In this document: one piece after another, positions 22,002-31,505 of the stretch | How the letters are laid out: each line of letters opens with the position of its first letter | Numbering within the stretch: position 1 is the first letter of the stretch | Source: Annona cherimola | Lineage: Eukaryota; Streptophyta; Magnoliopsida; Magnoliales; Annonaceae | Length of the DNA stretch: 64,000 nt | Assembly (NCBI GenBank): GCA_030490835.1 | Contig: CM059973.1 | Location: 54,068,008-54,132,007 of the forward strand | Direction: 5' to 3' | Position numbers and translations under genes: made by a program | The notes under the pieces: model-generated | Seen by the model: the letters and a program-made list of their open reading frames with translations, nothing else | The model's database searches: none | Told to the model about the DNA's origin: nothing

Positions 22002-23855
22002 ATGGCATCCCAATCTACTTCCGTTCCCGCTTTTGCCGAGGGCCAATCTTTTACAAGGCCACCATTGTTTGATGGGAACAACTTTGGTTATTGGAAGCTT
22101 CGTATGAAGCAACTCATTATGGCTACCAATATGGACTCTTGGATTGCAATCCAAGACGGTGTAATCTTGCCTATAGATGAAAGAGCTTCCAAGTGGACCG
22201 AAGAGGAAGTTAGAACCGTCAAGAGCAATGCCAAGGCAATGAATTCTTTATTTTGTGCTCTTACGGCTTCGGAGTATGATAGAGTATCTTCTTGTTTGAC
22301 TGCAAAAGAGATATGGGATACTCTAACATCCATTTATGAAGGAACCTCCCAAGTCCAAGGGACTAGGAGAAACATTTTGATTGGAGAGTTTGAAAATTTC
22401 AGAATGCTAGACACTGAAAATATTTCTGAAATGTTTGCAAGATTTTCTAAGATTACTAATTCTCTCAAAGGTCTTGGAAAAGCTATCTCTGAATCCGAAC
22501 AGGTGATGAAGATACTAAGAGCTCTACCAGATTCATGGACTCCAAAGATTACAGCTATTGAAGAAGCAAAAGACCTCAACACCCTAAAGCTAGAAGATCT
22601 AATTAGCTCACTAATGTCACATGAGCTAATTAAGAGAAGAAACGAAGAGAATCATAAAGGGAAGAAAATCATTGCATTAAAAGCGGCACGCAACTCAGAT
22701 GAGTCTACCTCCTCGTCTAACAATGGTGATGAAGATATTGCACTTCTTACTCACAAGTTTCGAAAATTTGTGAGAAAAGAAAAGAACCTTAAAGACTTCA
22801 AAGAAAGACCACAAAAAGAAAAGAAGAAGGAGGTCACAGAATGCTACCGATGCGGGGGCGTAGGACATATGCAAGCTCAATGTCCTACACCGGAAGAAAG
22901 GCCAAAGGTGAATCATGAAAGAAGAAAATACCAAAGGCCAAGAGGAAGAGGCATGTTCGTCAACGAGGAAACTTCATCAACATGCAGCTCTTCAACCGAC
23001 GACAATGATGCAGCCAACTGTGCAAGAATATGCTGCATGGCACGAATCGAGCAAGAAGAGGACTTGCTATGCTTGAACACAACGGAAGTTTTGGAAGATC
23101 AATCCATCTCAACAAAATACACAGAAAGTGAAGAGGTAACTTCCAAACCTTGTCATTCTCAATCTAGTTATTCTTCTTTTCATAATTGCCTCAAATGTGC
23201 TGAATTAGAAGAACTACAACTTGCATATGATTCATTATATGAGGAGATCAAAAAGCTAGGAAACAAGTTGACATTAAAGAGACAACAATGTAACTTTGTT
23301 ATTATTGAAAATGGAAAACTAGCTGAAAAATCAACAAAACTGAAAGAAGAAAATGAATCATTGTTGAAAGAGATAGAGAAACTAAGAAAAGAGAACAAAT
23401 CATTAAATGAATCATTAGCAAAGTTCTCTAATCCAGGAGAAAATGTAAGAATGTTTCTGAATATGACCTCACAAACTGATAAAAGAGGACTTGGTTACAA
23501 TACATTTGAGCAAGGAGAAAGTGGCAAATCAAATGTGCCTACACTTGGGAAATATCAAACCAAAATTGCACCTATATACAAGCCACAAAGGAGAAATGTT
23601 ATGTGGACTAAAAGACCAACATTTGAACCAAAATATACTTGGAGGCCTACTCCTAGATTACCAATGGCTTGCAATTTTTGCAACAAAATGGGTCATAAAG
23701 TTTATAAGTGTAACCTTAAGAGATTATTTGACCATGGTGCTAAATTAGTTTGGGTTCCAAGGAACACAAGATTTGGACTTTCTAAGTTGGAGCAACAAAG
23801 GTTGAAAAATATTACTAACCCAAATGGACCCATAAAATGGGTACCAAAGAGATAA
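22002..23855 (+). CDS. gag: Sirevirus-like Gag polyprotein (617 aa)
   Basis: Gag forms the cytoplasmic virus-like particle of the retrotransposon and binds its RNA. Residues about 15-60 contain PPLFDGNNFGYWKLRMKQL, the Copia gag N-terminal motif. Residues about 60-215 form the UBN2/Retrotran_gag_2 region (SLFCALTASEYDRV, FENFRMLDTENISEMFARF). CCHC knuckle 1 is CYRCGGVGHMQAQC near 281-294 and knuckle 2 is CNFCNKMGHKVYKC near 557-570. Between them, residues about 410-490 are a Lys/Glu/Leu-rich coiled coil (KEENESLLKEIEKLRKENKS). The start lies 49 bases after the LTR and gives the full N-terminal motif. The frame is uninterrupted. A long gag with two knuckles fits Sireviruses. Pol follows in another frame. 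Confidence 0.93.
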   Translation: MASQSTSVPAFAEGQSFTRPPLFDGNNFGYWKLRMKQLIMATNMDSWIAIQDGVILPIDERASKWTEEEVRTVKSNAKAMNSLFCALTASEYDRVSSCLTAKEIWDTLTSIYEGTSQVQGTRRNILIGEFENFRMLDTENISEMFARFSKITNSLKGLGKAISESEQVMKILRALPDSWTPKITAIEEAKDLNTLKLEDLISSLMSHELIKRRNEENHKGKKIIALKAARNSDESTSSSNNGDEDIALLTHKFRKFVRKEKNLKDFKERPQKEKKKEVTECYRCGGVGHMQAQCPTPEERPKVNHERRKYQRPRGRGMFVNEETSSTCSSSTDDNDAANCARICCMARIEQEEDLLCLNTTEVLEDQSISTKYTESEEVTSKPCHSQSSYSSFHNCLKCAELEELQLAYDSLYEEIKKLGNKLTLKRQQCNFVIIENGKLAEKSTKLKEENESLLKEIEKLRKENKSLNESLAKFSNPGENVRMFLNMTSQTDKRGLGYNTFEQGESGKSNVPTLGKYQTKIAPIYKPQRRNVMWTKRPTFEPKYTWRPTPRLPMACNFCNKMGHKVYKCNLKRLFDHGAKLVWVPRNTRFGLSKLEQQRLKNITNPNGPIKWVPKR

Positions 23856-23862
23856 GGATTAT

Positions 23863-25452
23863 TTGTTTACTTTTCAGATTTGTTTAAAGGCAAAGGCAAA
23901 CAATGTGTGGTTCATGGATAGCGGTTGTTCAAGGCACATGACCGGAGAAAGAAGTTTATTCCACAAACTTAAGCATTGCAACGACGGAACGGTTGCCTTT
24001 GGTAATAATGAGAAAGGTAAAATCAAAGGTAAAGGAAATATTTACAGTAGCTCAAATGCATGTATGGAGGATGTTTTGTTTGTTGAAGGACTCAAGCATA
24101 ACTTAATGAGCATTAGCCAATTATGTGATAAAGGATATAAGGTTGTGTTTGAATCATCTGTATGCAATGTATTTGATGGTGAGCATATCATGTTTAGTGG
24201 AAAAAGACATGGAAATATATATTTGGTTTCACTTGATGAACTAGATGGTCAATGTCTAATGGCCATTGATAATGATCCATGGGTTTGGCATAAAAGGCTT
24301 GGACACATAAACATGAGAAATATAAAAACCCTATGGAAAAAGAGTTTGGTAGAAGGCTTGCCTAAGTTGAAATATGACAAAGATAAAATATGTAAGGCAT
24401 GTCAATTATCTAAACAACCAAAGATGCCTTTCTCTACCAAAAAGGAGATTTCCACCACTAGGCCGCTTGAATTGCTACACATGGATCTATATGGGCCATC
24501 CGACATTTTAACCATTGGTGGAAAGAAATATGTATTTGTAATTGTTGATGACTTTTCAAGATTCACATGGATAATTCTTTTAGCTAGCAAAGATGAAGCC
24601 TTCTCTATGTTTGCAACGTTTGTAAACTTGGTGGAAAATGAAAAACAAAGTACTATTATGACTATAAGAAGTGACCATGGTGGTGAATTTGAGAACAAAC
24701 GATTCATAGAATTATGTAATGAAAAAGGAATTCATCACACATTTTCTGCACCAAGGACTCCACAACAAAATGGAGTAGTGGAGAGGAAAAATAGAACTAT
24801 ACAAGAGATGGCTAGAACTATGCTAAATGAGAGCAAATTATCTAAGAAGTTTTGGGGTGAAGCTGTAAGTACAGCTTGTCATGTATTGAATCGAGTTATC
24901 ATTAGAGCAATCTTGAAAAAGACCCCATATGAGCTATGGAAAGGAAAGAAACCAAACATATCTTATTTTCATACTTTTGGATGCACATGTTATGTTCTGA
25001 ACAATGGAAAAACCAACTTGGGAAAACTTGATGCTAAAAGTGATGAAGCAATATTCCTTGGTTATTCATCAAATAGCAAAGCATATAGAGTTTTCAATAA
25101 ACGAAACCAAGTTGTAGAAGAATCCATACATGTTGTTTTTGATGAAACTAACCCATGCTTTAAAAGAAAGGATGATTCAAGTGATGCAGATGACATAGCA
25201 AGCAATCTTGAAAAATTGCATATGGAAAAGCAAGAGGAATTCTTGGAGGAAAGGGTAAGTGAAGGTAATGACTCCTATAAACCTCCATCTGATTTAAAAT
25301 TCAAACATGCACATCCAATTGAACAAATTATAGGGAATGTGTATGAAGGTGTAAAAACTAGAAGGTCAAAGCAAAATGTTTGTGGACAATATGCTTTTGT
25401 ATCCAAAATTGAACCTTCTAATATTGATGATAAAAAAAATCCTGCCGTGTGA
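23863..25452 (+). pseudogene. pol: Truncated Copia Pol: protease and integrase only
   Basis: The open frame begins 7 bases after the gag stop in a different frame. It shows the aspartic protease motif DSGCSRHMTG (about residues 18-27), then the integrase zinc finger (HKRLGH ... CKACQ). The integrase core follows, with D in LHMDLYGPS, D in RSDHGGEFENKRF and E in QQNGVVERKNRT, so DDE is complete. It continues through FHTFGCTCYVLN to IHVVFDETN. Reverse transcriptase and RNase H, which normally follow, are absent. The last roughly seven codons (KKNPAV then TGA) are read from the antisense strand of the flanking B LTR, so the C-terminus is a junction artefact. The true start may be upstream by frameshifting from gag. 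Confidence 0.9.
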
Positions 25453-25536
25453 TTAGGGCAACAATCCTGAGTCACGTTTACCAACCAAAACGATCCCGGA
25501 GTAAGACTTCTAGGCACCTCGGTTCGGAGCGCCACA

Positions 25537-25586
25537 TTGCTGCACTTGATTTCAGCAATAATTGTACAAGCCCAATCATATGCGAA
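25537..25586 (-). pseudogene. NUP205: NUP205 exon, 5' part, cut by the LTR insertion
   Basis: It encodes SHMIGLVQLLLKSSAA, then stops at the element boundary. Positions 25537-25541 (TTGCT on plus) are one copy of the target duplication. The exon resumes at 19272. Confidence 0.9.
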
Positions 25587-25730
25587 CTACCAACAAAAAA
25601 TTTAATGAGTTACCATATGCAAATGAGGCTTATAATGGGAACCTCAGATAAAAATCTTGAGCACTGTATGGATCTTAGATAAATGAAAAGTTAAAAGCAT
25701 ATTGCCACAAAATTCAAATAAAATGAATAC

Positions 25731-25849
25731 CTTAGAACACTCATGATTTTGATAGAGCATTGCTGAATTTCAGAGAGAAAATTATATCGCACATACTCCA
25801 ACAAAGAAACCACTTGACTGTGATCATGAGACAGTATAACATCCAAGGG
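25731..25849 (-). pseudogene. NUP205: NUP205 exon: PLDVILSHDHSQVVSLLEYV
   Basis: This open exon ends IQQCSIKIMSVL, with an intact GCAG acceptor and GTATTC donor. Confidence 0.9.
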
Positions 25850-25917
25850 CTGCAAGTAAAAAAAATCACTAAAGAACAAATTGATAATGGCAAACAAGAA
25901 GTCAAATGGTAATCTAC

Positions 25918-26114
25918 CTGGTACAGAGGACGCTAAAACTCAGCAACAAGTAAATCTTTCTCCAATACAAGAATTAAAATTCCAGAGAAAGATGTATTGC
26001 CTTCTCTAGAAGATGCCCATATATTTGACTAGTCCGATCCTGGATCAAGGCATTCACCCCTGGCAAAAGAATTCCCATGATGTTGCAAAAATTAGTTCTA
26101 CCACTCATGAAATC
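25918..26114 (-). pseudogene. NUP205: NUP205 exon with lost acceptor, frameshift and stop
   Basis: It encodes FMSGRTNFCNIMGILLPGVN and continues to LSLE. A one-base deletion near 25972-25983 shifts the frame, and restored-frame reading gives ILILVLEKDLLVAEF, then TAG (25933-25935) where related proteins have Trp. The acceptor is AT at 26116-26115 instead of AG. The donor GT is intact. Confidence 0.85.
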
Positions 26115-26228
26115 ATACAAAATCCATCAAAAAGTTGGAGGTTTTTAGTATTGTCAAAAAGAACTAGAAATGAAAAGGACCAAAGCTTAAGCAAAATTTT
26201 CATAGTCAAAGATACAAGTCGCAAATAC

Positions 26229-26352
26229 TTTCAACAGCTCTAATATTGGAAGCTGCATTTCAACCGGAATTGCACGCACCATATTTGAAGGTTGGGAATG
26301 ATCAAAAGCACTATCAATGTCCTTATCCTTAATATCATGCATGGTCAAAATC
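26229..26352 (-). pseudogene. NUP205: NUP205 exon: MILTMHDI ... LPILELLK
   Basis: It encodes ILTMHDIKDKDIDSAFDHSQ and then VEMQLPILELLK without a stop. Acceptor ACAG and donor GTATTT are both intact. Confidence 0.85.
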
Positions 26353-27045
26353 CTGTAATTATAATCAAACTATGATAGAAATTTTCACTTAAGGAAAAAA
26401 ATAATGACAAACATCTAAAAACACATAAAATAAACACTTGAAAAGCACAATAATTACATAACACTTCATAGTTGTTTAGATCATCAGATATTGTAAACTA
26501 AGATTGTTGGATTCATAGATGTTGTAAAGAAAGATCTCTGAATACATGTTGCATGAGCCAGATGGAAATGGATGGTTCGAACTTCATGACAGTTCTAATC
26601 TAGTTCTCTCTGAAAGCAAAACATATGCGTGTAAAAGAAAGTCCAGCCAGCCAACTGAACAAGCAAACCCGCAATTGCCAAGTGGTTGGATTGGTTTAAT
26701 AATTTATTTCTGAATCATGTTTTGATCTATAAAATTAGATCAGTTGATCAAGGTACATAATTTTTGCTGTATATTGGAGAGATCATTTTGGATCTCACTT
26801 GTTTCAGTTAACTTGTTTACTATAAATTGACTGAAATTTGTTCAACCAGTTCAACACATCTACCAACCAGTCCAATTGTGGCAGCATAGCTCAGAACATT
26901 AAAACATAAAGAGGTTGAGACGAATCAGGTTATCCAAATAAAATAAAGTCTGTCATATAGCGTATTTAATACACAGTCCATATTATATTGAGATAGAAAA
27001 GAGCAACAACACAAAATTTGGAGAGTCGGTGGAAAATATAGTGAC

Positions 27046-27165
27046 ATTTTGAAGTGCTGAAGGCAGGCAATAACCAATTGCCATTTCTCACTCGGATCTG
27101 CATAGGCTCTCTGAGGAAAAGGTCCAAATACATGATCATAGACAAACCTAAAGATGCCCACAAAC
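27046..27165 (-). pseudogene. NUP205: NUP205 exon: GIFRFVYDHVFGPFPQRAYA
   Basis: An open, well-conserved exon ending ACLQHFKM. The acceptor CCAG is intact and the donor is GTCACT. The phase fits the next exon, which starts with the G that completes the Met codon. Confidence 0.9.
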
Positions 27166-27310
27166 CTGGCAAAGAAAGCAAATCAGAGATGCATTACTTC
27201 GGAATCATTCATTGATAAATTGAGAAGACAATCCTGAATTAACGAAATCCTAAAATGATGAGAACAGTAATTGAAATTTTAACAAAAAAAATTTTAAATC
27301 TTCCATGTAC

Positions 27311-27441
27311 CTGTGACCCCGGTCACTAACATCCCTCTCTTTTGCAATAAGAGCATTTAACAAATTGAGAAATGATATTGTGGATGGGTATGTTTCACTC
27401 CTTGCTTCTACTTCATTCAACTCAAACCGCATATCATAAAC
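27311..27441 (-). pseudogene. NUP205: NUP205 exon: first retained exon
   Basis: It encodes VYDMRFELNEVEARSETYPS through ALIAKERDVSDRGHR with no lesion. AG acceptor (27443-27442) and GT donor (27310-27309) are intact. Upstream minus-strand sequence no longer matches NUP205, so the gene is cut 5' of this exon. Confidence 0.9.
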
Positions 27442-27899
27442 CTGCCATTTAAAGTTCAGTGCACCATGCTGTAAAAAAATAAAATTCCAAAGGAGGACAC
27501 TAACTGAATTTTGCATAAAGGCCCACACATCCACTTTTAGTCACTACCCCAATCAAAAGGTAAGTTATATGAGAAAAGGGTATTTGGTAAACTCTATTAC
27601 CAATATTGGCATTCCAACACTTGAAAAATCATGTTGAGTGTTTCATACAAACTAAAGTGATGTTCTAGGTGCAGGATATGGTCATCAATAGAAAGAACTA
27701 GTGCAACTGTAGGAAGCAATAATTGGTTGGAAACTTCAGAAGAAAAATCTCACAAACAAAATCAAGGAGAGGATTATCTACTGGTAACCTACCAGGCAGA
27801 ATTTCAAAAGACTTTCTTTTGGAAGTGAATATGATGTTTATCAGGGCAGATGATACTACAAAGCAAAGAAATCAGACCCAAATTTGCAGGAGTGGGATA

Positions 27900-28345
27900 A
27901 AATTCCACGATTTCGGCAAGCAGCAATCGGAATGGGAGAATGGGAGGTAGGGCAGAGAGGTGTAGCTGATTCGTAGGGAGCAGATGAGGAAACGAGCGAT
28001 CGGATAAGGAGAAGGGCGTAGGAGCTCGAGCATGGAGGAGGGGAAAGAGAAAGAGTGGCAGTGGGTGGCTAGGGCAAGATGGGGGAGAATGAGGGTGAAA
28101 GACGACTAAGGCATGAAGCCGATTGGAGGAGAAGAGAAAGAACGGGTCAGCTGATTGCATACGAAGGAGGAGAAGAGAAAGAACGGGTCAGTCGATTCCA
28201 TCTGCGATTCTGCCTTATCACCACTTTTCATACCAAAAATGCCCTATTCTTTCTCAACCGTCGATTCAATATGGACGGTTCAGATGAGGCTTCCTATGAG
28301 AAAAATGTAGGAAGCACTTCCTATGGGTTGGGCGTCTTATAAAAT
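27900..28345 (-). repeat. Promoter/5'-leader-like segment, copy A
   Basis: On the minus strand it starts AAGACGCCCAACCCATAGG and includes CTTCCTACATTTTTCTC, AACCGTC and GACGGTTGAGA. It then becomes a CT-rich leader with CTACGAATCAGC and CTCCCATTCTCCCATTC. The same order is found at 31100-31505. Within it CGTTCTTTCTCTTCTCCTCC is repeated twice. It lies about 450 bp upstream of the first retained NUP205 exon on the same strand. It could be a captured promoter or the end of an unidentified transposon. Confidence 0.7.
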
Positions 28346-28479
28346 ATATGTTATGGGCATCATAGCTTGACAAAATGAGAAAGAGAGATCATTATCACTA
28401 GCAATTATCATATTTTCTTTTCAAAGTCACTACTGATTTCAAATATCCTATGAAGGAAAAGGCAGAAACCATACAAAAT

Positions 28480-28660
28480 TCAAACCTTTGTCTCAAGCAA
28501 TGTGCTCAAACCATAATCATTCCTTTCATCTAATATGCCACCACCCATCATATCCCGAGCTTCCTCCCTAATTAGAACAAGCCTCACAAGAAGCTTCCAA
28601 TCTGGAATTGATTTGCAATTTTCCATTGTTCGTATATTTGTTATATTTGTAAGAACATTC
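28480..28660 (-). pseudogene. Unassigned exon-like segment
   Basis: Minus-strand reading gives VLTNITNIRTMENCKSIPDW, then KLLVRLVLIREEARDMMGGG and ILDERNDYGLSTLLETK, followed by a GT donor. There is an in-frame AG before GGTCTTAGATTG. Composition is protein-like but I cannot assign a family, and it does not match NUP205 as I know it. It lies upstream of leader-like copy A on the same strand. Confidence 0.4.
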
Positions 28661-28689
28661 AATCTAAGACCTGTGAAATACAAGCCCTA

Positions 28690-30620
28690 ACAAACCTTTC
28701 AAAATTATGTGAAATTGCACATCTAACTTCAGATTAATCCAAAGCAGGTATGCATCATAACATTCATCCAAAAGAAAACGTATCAAGCAAGAACATTTTT
28801 TAATGAAGATGCAATCAACACACCCACCTACACATCAAGTACTTTGACGGAAAAAAATTTATTAATGAACCAGTCTATATGATTAGATTGATGTGCTATC
28901 CTACCTTGTAAGTGATATTAAATAAAACAGAATGAAAAGAGTTGAATGATAGTACTTGGGATTTTGTTAACGTATCATGTGAAAATTTGCATTTCTCACC
29001 TTGCAAATCAACTAAAAATGTTAAGACTACAACCAAAAGTGTAAAAAATGAATGCAAAGATAAACGGTCGGACAAAGAACAACAACAATGCATCTTTTCT
29101 CAACTGAAAACATAGTTCATGATTGTAAAGAATGATGCAACACGAGCTATTTAGCTAATCCCGCATTGGTTATGGAACTGTTAAGATGGGGACTTGCAAG
29201 AGATGTTGTCAGAAGGCATCGAATCTGGTGCCTCATGATAAGTTTTTGCTATTAATATTTAGATGTTGAAAGTTCAACGTGATTCAAAAATCCAAAAAGA
29301 TAATCCAACCTTAAAGAACTAGAGCAATGGGGAGAGTTCCAATCAAGGCCAACACCAAGCCAACGACTAACAAGAATTTAAGGCGTTCAAATCTGTAGAA
29401 GATTGGTTGGGTGAGACCACAAAATACTTGACCCTACATACTTCAAGAAGAGTCATACAAAACGAGGTTATACGCATATGTAGACGTTTAAGATTACTTC
29501 TACAAAATTTTACTTGATGTATTGCAATTTGGGTATGAAGCTTAGTAGTTGGAGTTATAAGACTAAAGGGCCTATAAGTTATTTTAACGCCAACTTGCAT
29601 AATGAAAATTGTATAGTATATAACATGAAAATCCTAATTCGATGAAATCCTGATTTTGAGAAATGATGAAAATTCATGTCAACCAAGTGCTAGAACACGA
29701 TATACACACTTAATAAAACTTATATGATGTATCAAGTTGAAGCCGTGCTAAGCAAATCTAGCTGAGGCTAAAACCTCTTTTGAAGGGGGCAAACGAAACA
29801 AATAAAACAAGTAAAACTTGAAACAGGAGGACCAACCCAATCAAACACCAAAAAAGAAAACCTGTTCAAGAATTCATCATTGAAAATGAAAGAACAATAA
29901 TGCACGACAAGTAGAGAAGAAGGTAATTGAACTTGTAAAATTGAAACAAGTAACAAAAACTACAATATCTATAACAATTCATATGATTGAAGTCTTACCA
30001 CTTACTCCTTTTTATCTCCACTCACTATGTGGATGTATGATTATTGGCTTGTCTATGACTTGCAAAATCAACCTATAGAAACAAAGTCTAGAAGAAAGCT
30101 TAAGTAGTTTCAATTCATTTGAGGATTCAGAGATCCAGAAGATAACAATCTTATGCACAATATAAGAAATTTGAGATGATCCAAAGCAAAATAGTAACTA
30201 ACTAAAATTTAAATATTAGTTTTGTATGGAAATGCAAATATTAGTTAGACAAAGAGAACTTTCACCAAAAATGCAAACAAAATGGAGATGCTTTTAGTAA
30301 GCCCACTTGATTGAATTCCCGGACAGAGTCCGGAGCAGTACAGTTGAAATACTCACCTACACAATCAGCTCATCCTTTAAATCCCTTGTTGCAATAGACA
30401 CAAATTTAATTTTAAATTCTAGTCCAGCTGTCCCAGGCTCGATTCTTTTAACAAATACTGATAAATTTAGTAACATTCAAATCAATAGACGTTGAATTCA
30501 AAATAGGCCCTTAACAAACAATCCAACTATTATTCAATCAAACCGAGCAAATACTGAAACTGACTCCAAACAAAAATAGGAATTTTAGGTGCACTCAAAA
30601 TTTCAGCAACAACATTCATG
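28690..30620. other. No gene recognised
   Basis: The stretch is moderately AT-rich with no long frame and no clear element ends. A minus-strand frame near 28990 contains GEKCKFSHD, reminiscent of a CCCH finger, but the required cysteines around it are missing. Confidence 0.5.
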
Positions 30621-30625
30621 TCCAA

Positions 30626-31119
30626 CTAATGAGCAGTCACTCGATGGTAAAAGGATAAGAAGTTGGGAAAAAATGAGAGAGCTGTAGCTGCATCCCTAGC
30701 CTCTGCACGTAACAATTGCCATGCTTGGTCTTCAGGTAAACTTCTGAAATTTTGTCCTAATAATAAATAAGCTTTGATATGCCCGTGGATGATCTTAAAT
30801 TTGGGAATGATAATAATCTTGCTGCCATTTCCTGGATTGGTAAGAGGCACACCTATTTCTGTCAAGTCGATGTACTCCCAAACATCTGTCAACATGATCA
30901 AGAACTTCTGTCGGGCTACCCAGTGAGAAAGACGATTGGCTGCAGCAGCAAAATTCGATTGTCCTACATTCAGCTTCAACTCAGCCATGATTTTTGCCTG
31001 CAGCTCCTTTCGCCTCTGTTCTTTCAACTCCCTTTTCCTCTCCTCCCTCGATCTTCGACTCTGTTCTTCTAACTCCACATCCCTCTCCATAAGGCTTAAC
31101 CACGTTCGCTCTTGACGCC
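30626..31119 (-). pseudogene. Chimeric ORF with an NB-ARC resistance-gene fragment
   Basis: The longest frame (154 codons from 31090) begins with a charged helix (LEEQSRRSREERKRELKEQR), then FAAAANRLSHWVARQ, then KFLIMLTDVWEYIDLTEIGV and PLTNPGNGSKIIIIPKFKII. The second half matches the kinase-2 and RNBS-B region of CC-type NLR proteins (usual forms LLLLDDVWE and SKIIFTTRS). The P-loop is absent, the kinase-2 Asp is Thr, and GLPL and LRRs are absent. Another ATG at 31119 (ATGGCGTCAAGAGC) opens a different frame. This is a small captured NLR fragment joined to unrelated sequence, directly downstream of leader-like copy B, and unlikely to be a working NLR. Confidence 0.65.
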
Positions 31120-31505
31120 ATCTGAACTTTAGGGTTCGAATGAGGAAACAGGATGGGAGGCAGGAGCAAGGATGTGTGGCCGTTGGGATGTGCAGCCTCC
31201 AGGATGGGAGACGGGAGAATGGGAGGCAGGGGCAGAGACGTGCTGCCGTCGGGATGGGAGAATGGGAGAATTGGAGACAGGGGCAGAGACGTGCGGCTGA
31301 TTCGTAGGGAAGCGATCTGATGAGGAGAAGGGCGCAGGAGACTGCTGCATGTGGGAAGCGGCAATCGAGACCCTTCTAAGAAATTTTTTTCCCAAAATGC
31401 CCTGATCAATCTCAACCGTGGATTGAAAATCAATGGTTCAGATGAAGCTTCCTACGAGAAAAATGTAGGAAGAGCTTCCTATGGGTTGGGCGTCTTTTGA
31501 AAATT
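31100..31505 (-). repeat. Promoter/5'-leader-like segment, copy B
   Basis: It is homologous to 27900-28345: AAGACGCCCAACCCATAGG, CTTCCTACATTTTTCTC, CACGGTTGAGA, then CTCCTGCGCCCTTCTCC, CCTACGAATCAGC and GTCTCTGCCCC. An internal tandem duplication of about 37-60 bp is built on ACGTCTCTGCCCCTG. It ends next to ATGGCGTCAAGAGC, so in the minus orientation it looks like a promoter plus leader for the NB-ARC chimera. Confidence 0.7.

Larger units (their letters stand above)
20342..25430 (+). mobile_element. S element: 3'-truncated Sirevirus-like Copia retrotransposon
   Basis: It comprises a 5' LTR (20342-21953), a Met-tRNA primer site, a complete gag and a pol with protease and integrase. It stops about 25430, and no reverse transcriptase, RNase H, polypurine tract or 3' LTR follows. 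AAGTA (20337-20341) precedes it but is not found at the other end, consistent with a later deletion. The double CCHC gag and SIRE-type integrase place it in the SIRE/Maximus (Sirevirus) lineage of Copia. Frames are intact, so it is younger than its NUP205 host. It cannot move on its own. Confidence 0.9.
19273..25536 (+). mobile_element. B-family LTR inserted in the NUP205 exon, with nested S element
   Basis: The outer element starts TGTGAAACACCG (19273) and ends GGAGCGCCACA (25536). It is flanked by TTGCT at 19268-19272 and 25537-25541. Its left 1069 bp and right roughly 105 bp match the solo LTR at 42186-44588 in reverse, so it is a B-family LTR in plus orientation. A TATA box (CTATAAATAG) lies at 20146-20153. 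About 1.2 kb of the B LTR is missing where the nested S element ends, so one deletion removed the 3' part of S together with the adjoining part of B. No B internal domains remain. Confidence 0.9.
15703..27441 (-). pseudogene. NUP205: NUP205/NUP192 nucleoporin pseudogene fragment
   Basis: NUP205 is a large alpha-solenoid scaffold protein of the inner ring of the nuclear pore complex. Eleven or twelve minus-strand blocks in correct order match the middle of plant NUP205: YDMRFELNEVEARSETYPST (27.4 kb), GIFRFVYDHVFGPFPQRAYA (27.1), VEMQLPILELLK (26.2), FCNIMGILLPGVNALI (26.1), PLDVILSHDHSQVVSLLEYV (25.8), MIGLVQLLLKSSAA with NYLIEDYASCLELHSEE (25.6/19.2), NRPAPKVAHFLLKFDLD (19.0), LKVILDILEKLSKPDVNAL (18.8), DPLTCGPTMDLLS (18.6), TIGVAPLPKRN (18.4) and RAWLLKLL (16.0). 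The N-terminal part (several hundred residues) and roughly the C-terminal half are absent. It carries three stops, two frameshifts, two lost splice sites and a 6.3 kb insertion in an exon, so it cannot encode a working protein. Introns are retained, so this is a duplicated gene piece and not a retrocopy. Confidence 0.9.

Noticed and set aside
28896..29093. CCCH zinc finger suggested by GEKCKFSHD
   Set aside because: Only part of one finger is seen and the preceding cysteines and spacing are missing. Probably chance.
30626..31090. Intact NLR resistance gene
   Set aside because: Only about 60 residues of NB-ARC are present. P-loop, GLPL, MHD and LRRs are absent and the kinase-2 Asp is changed.
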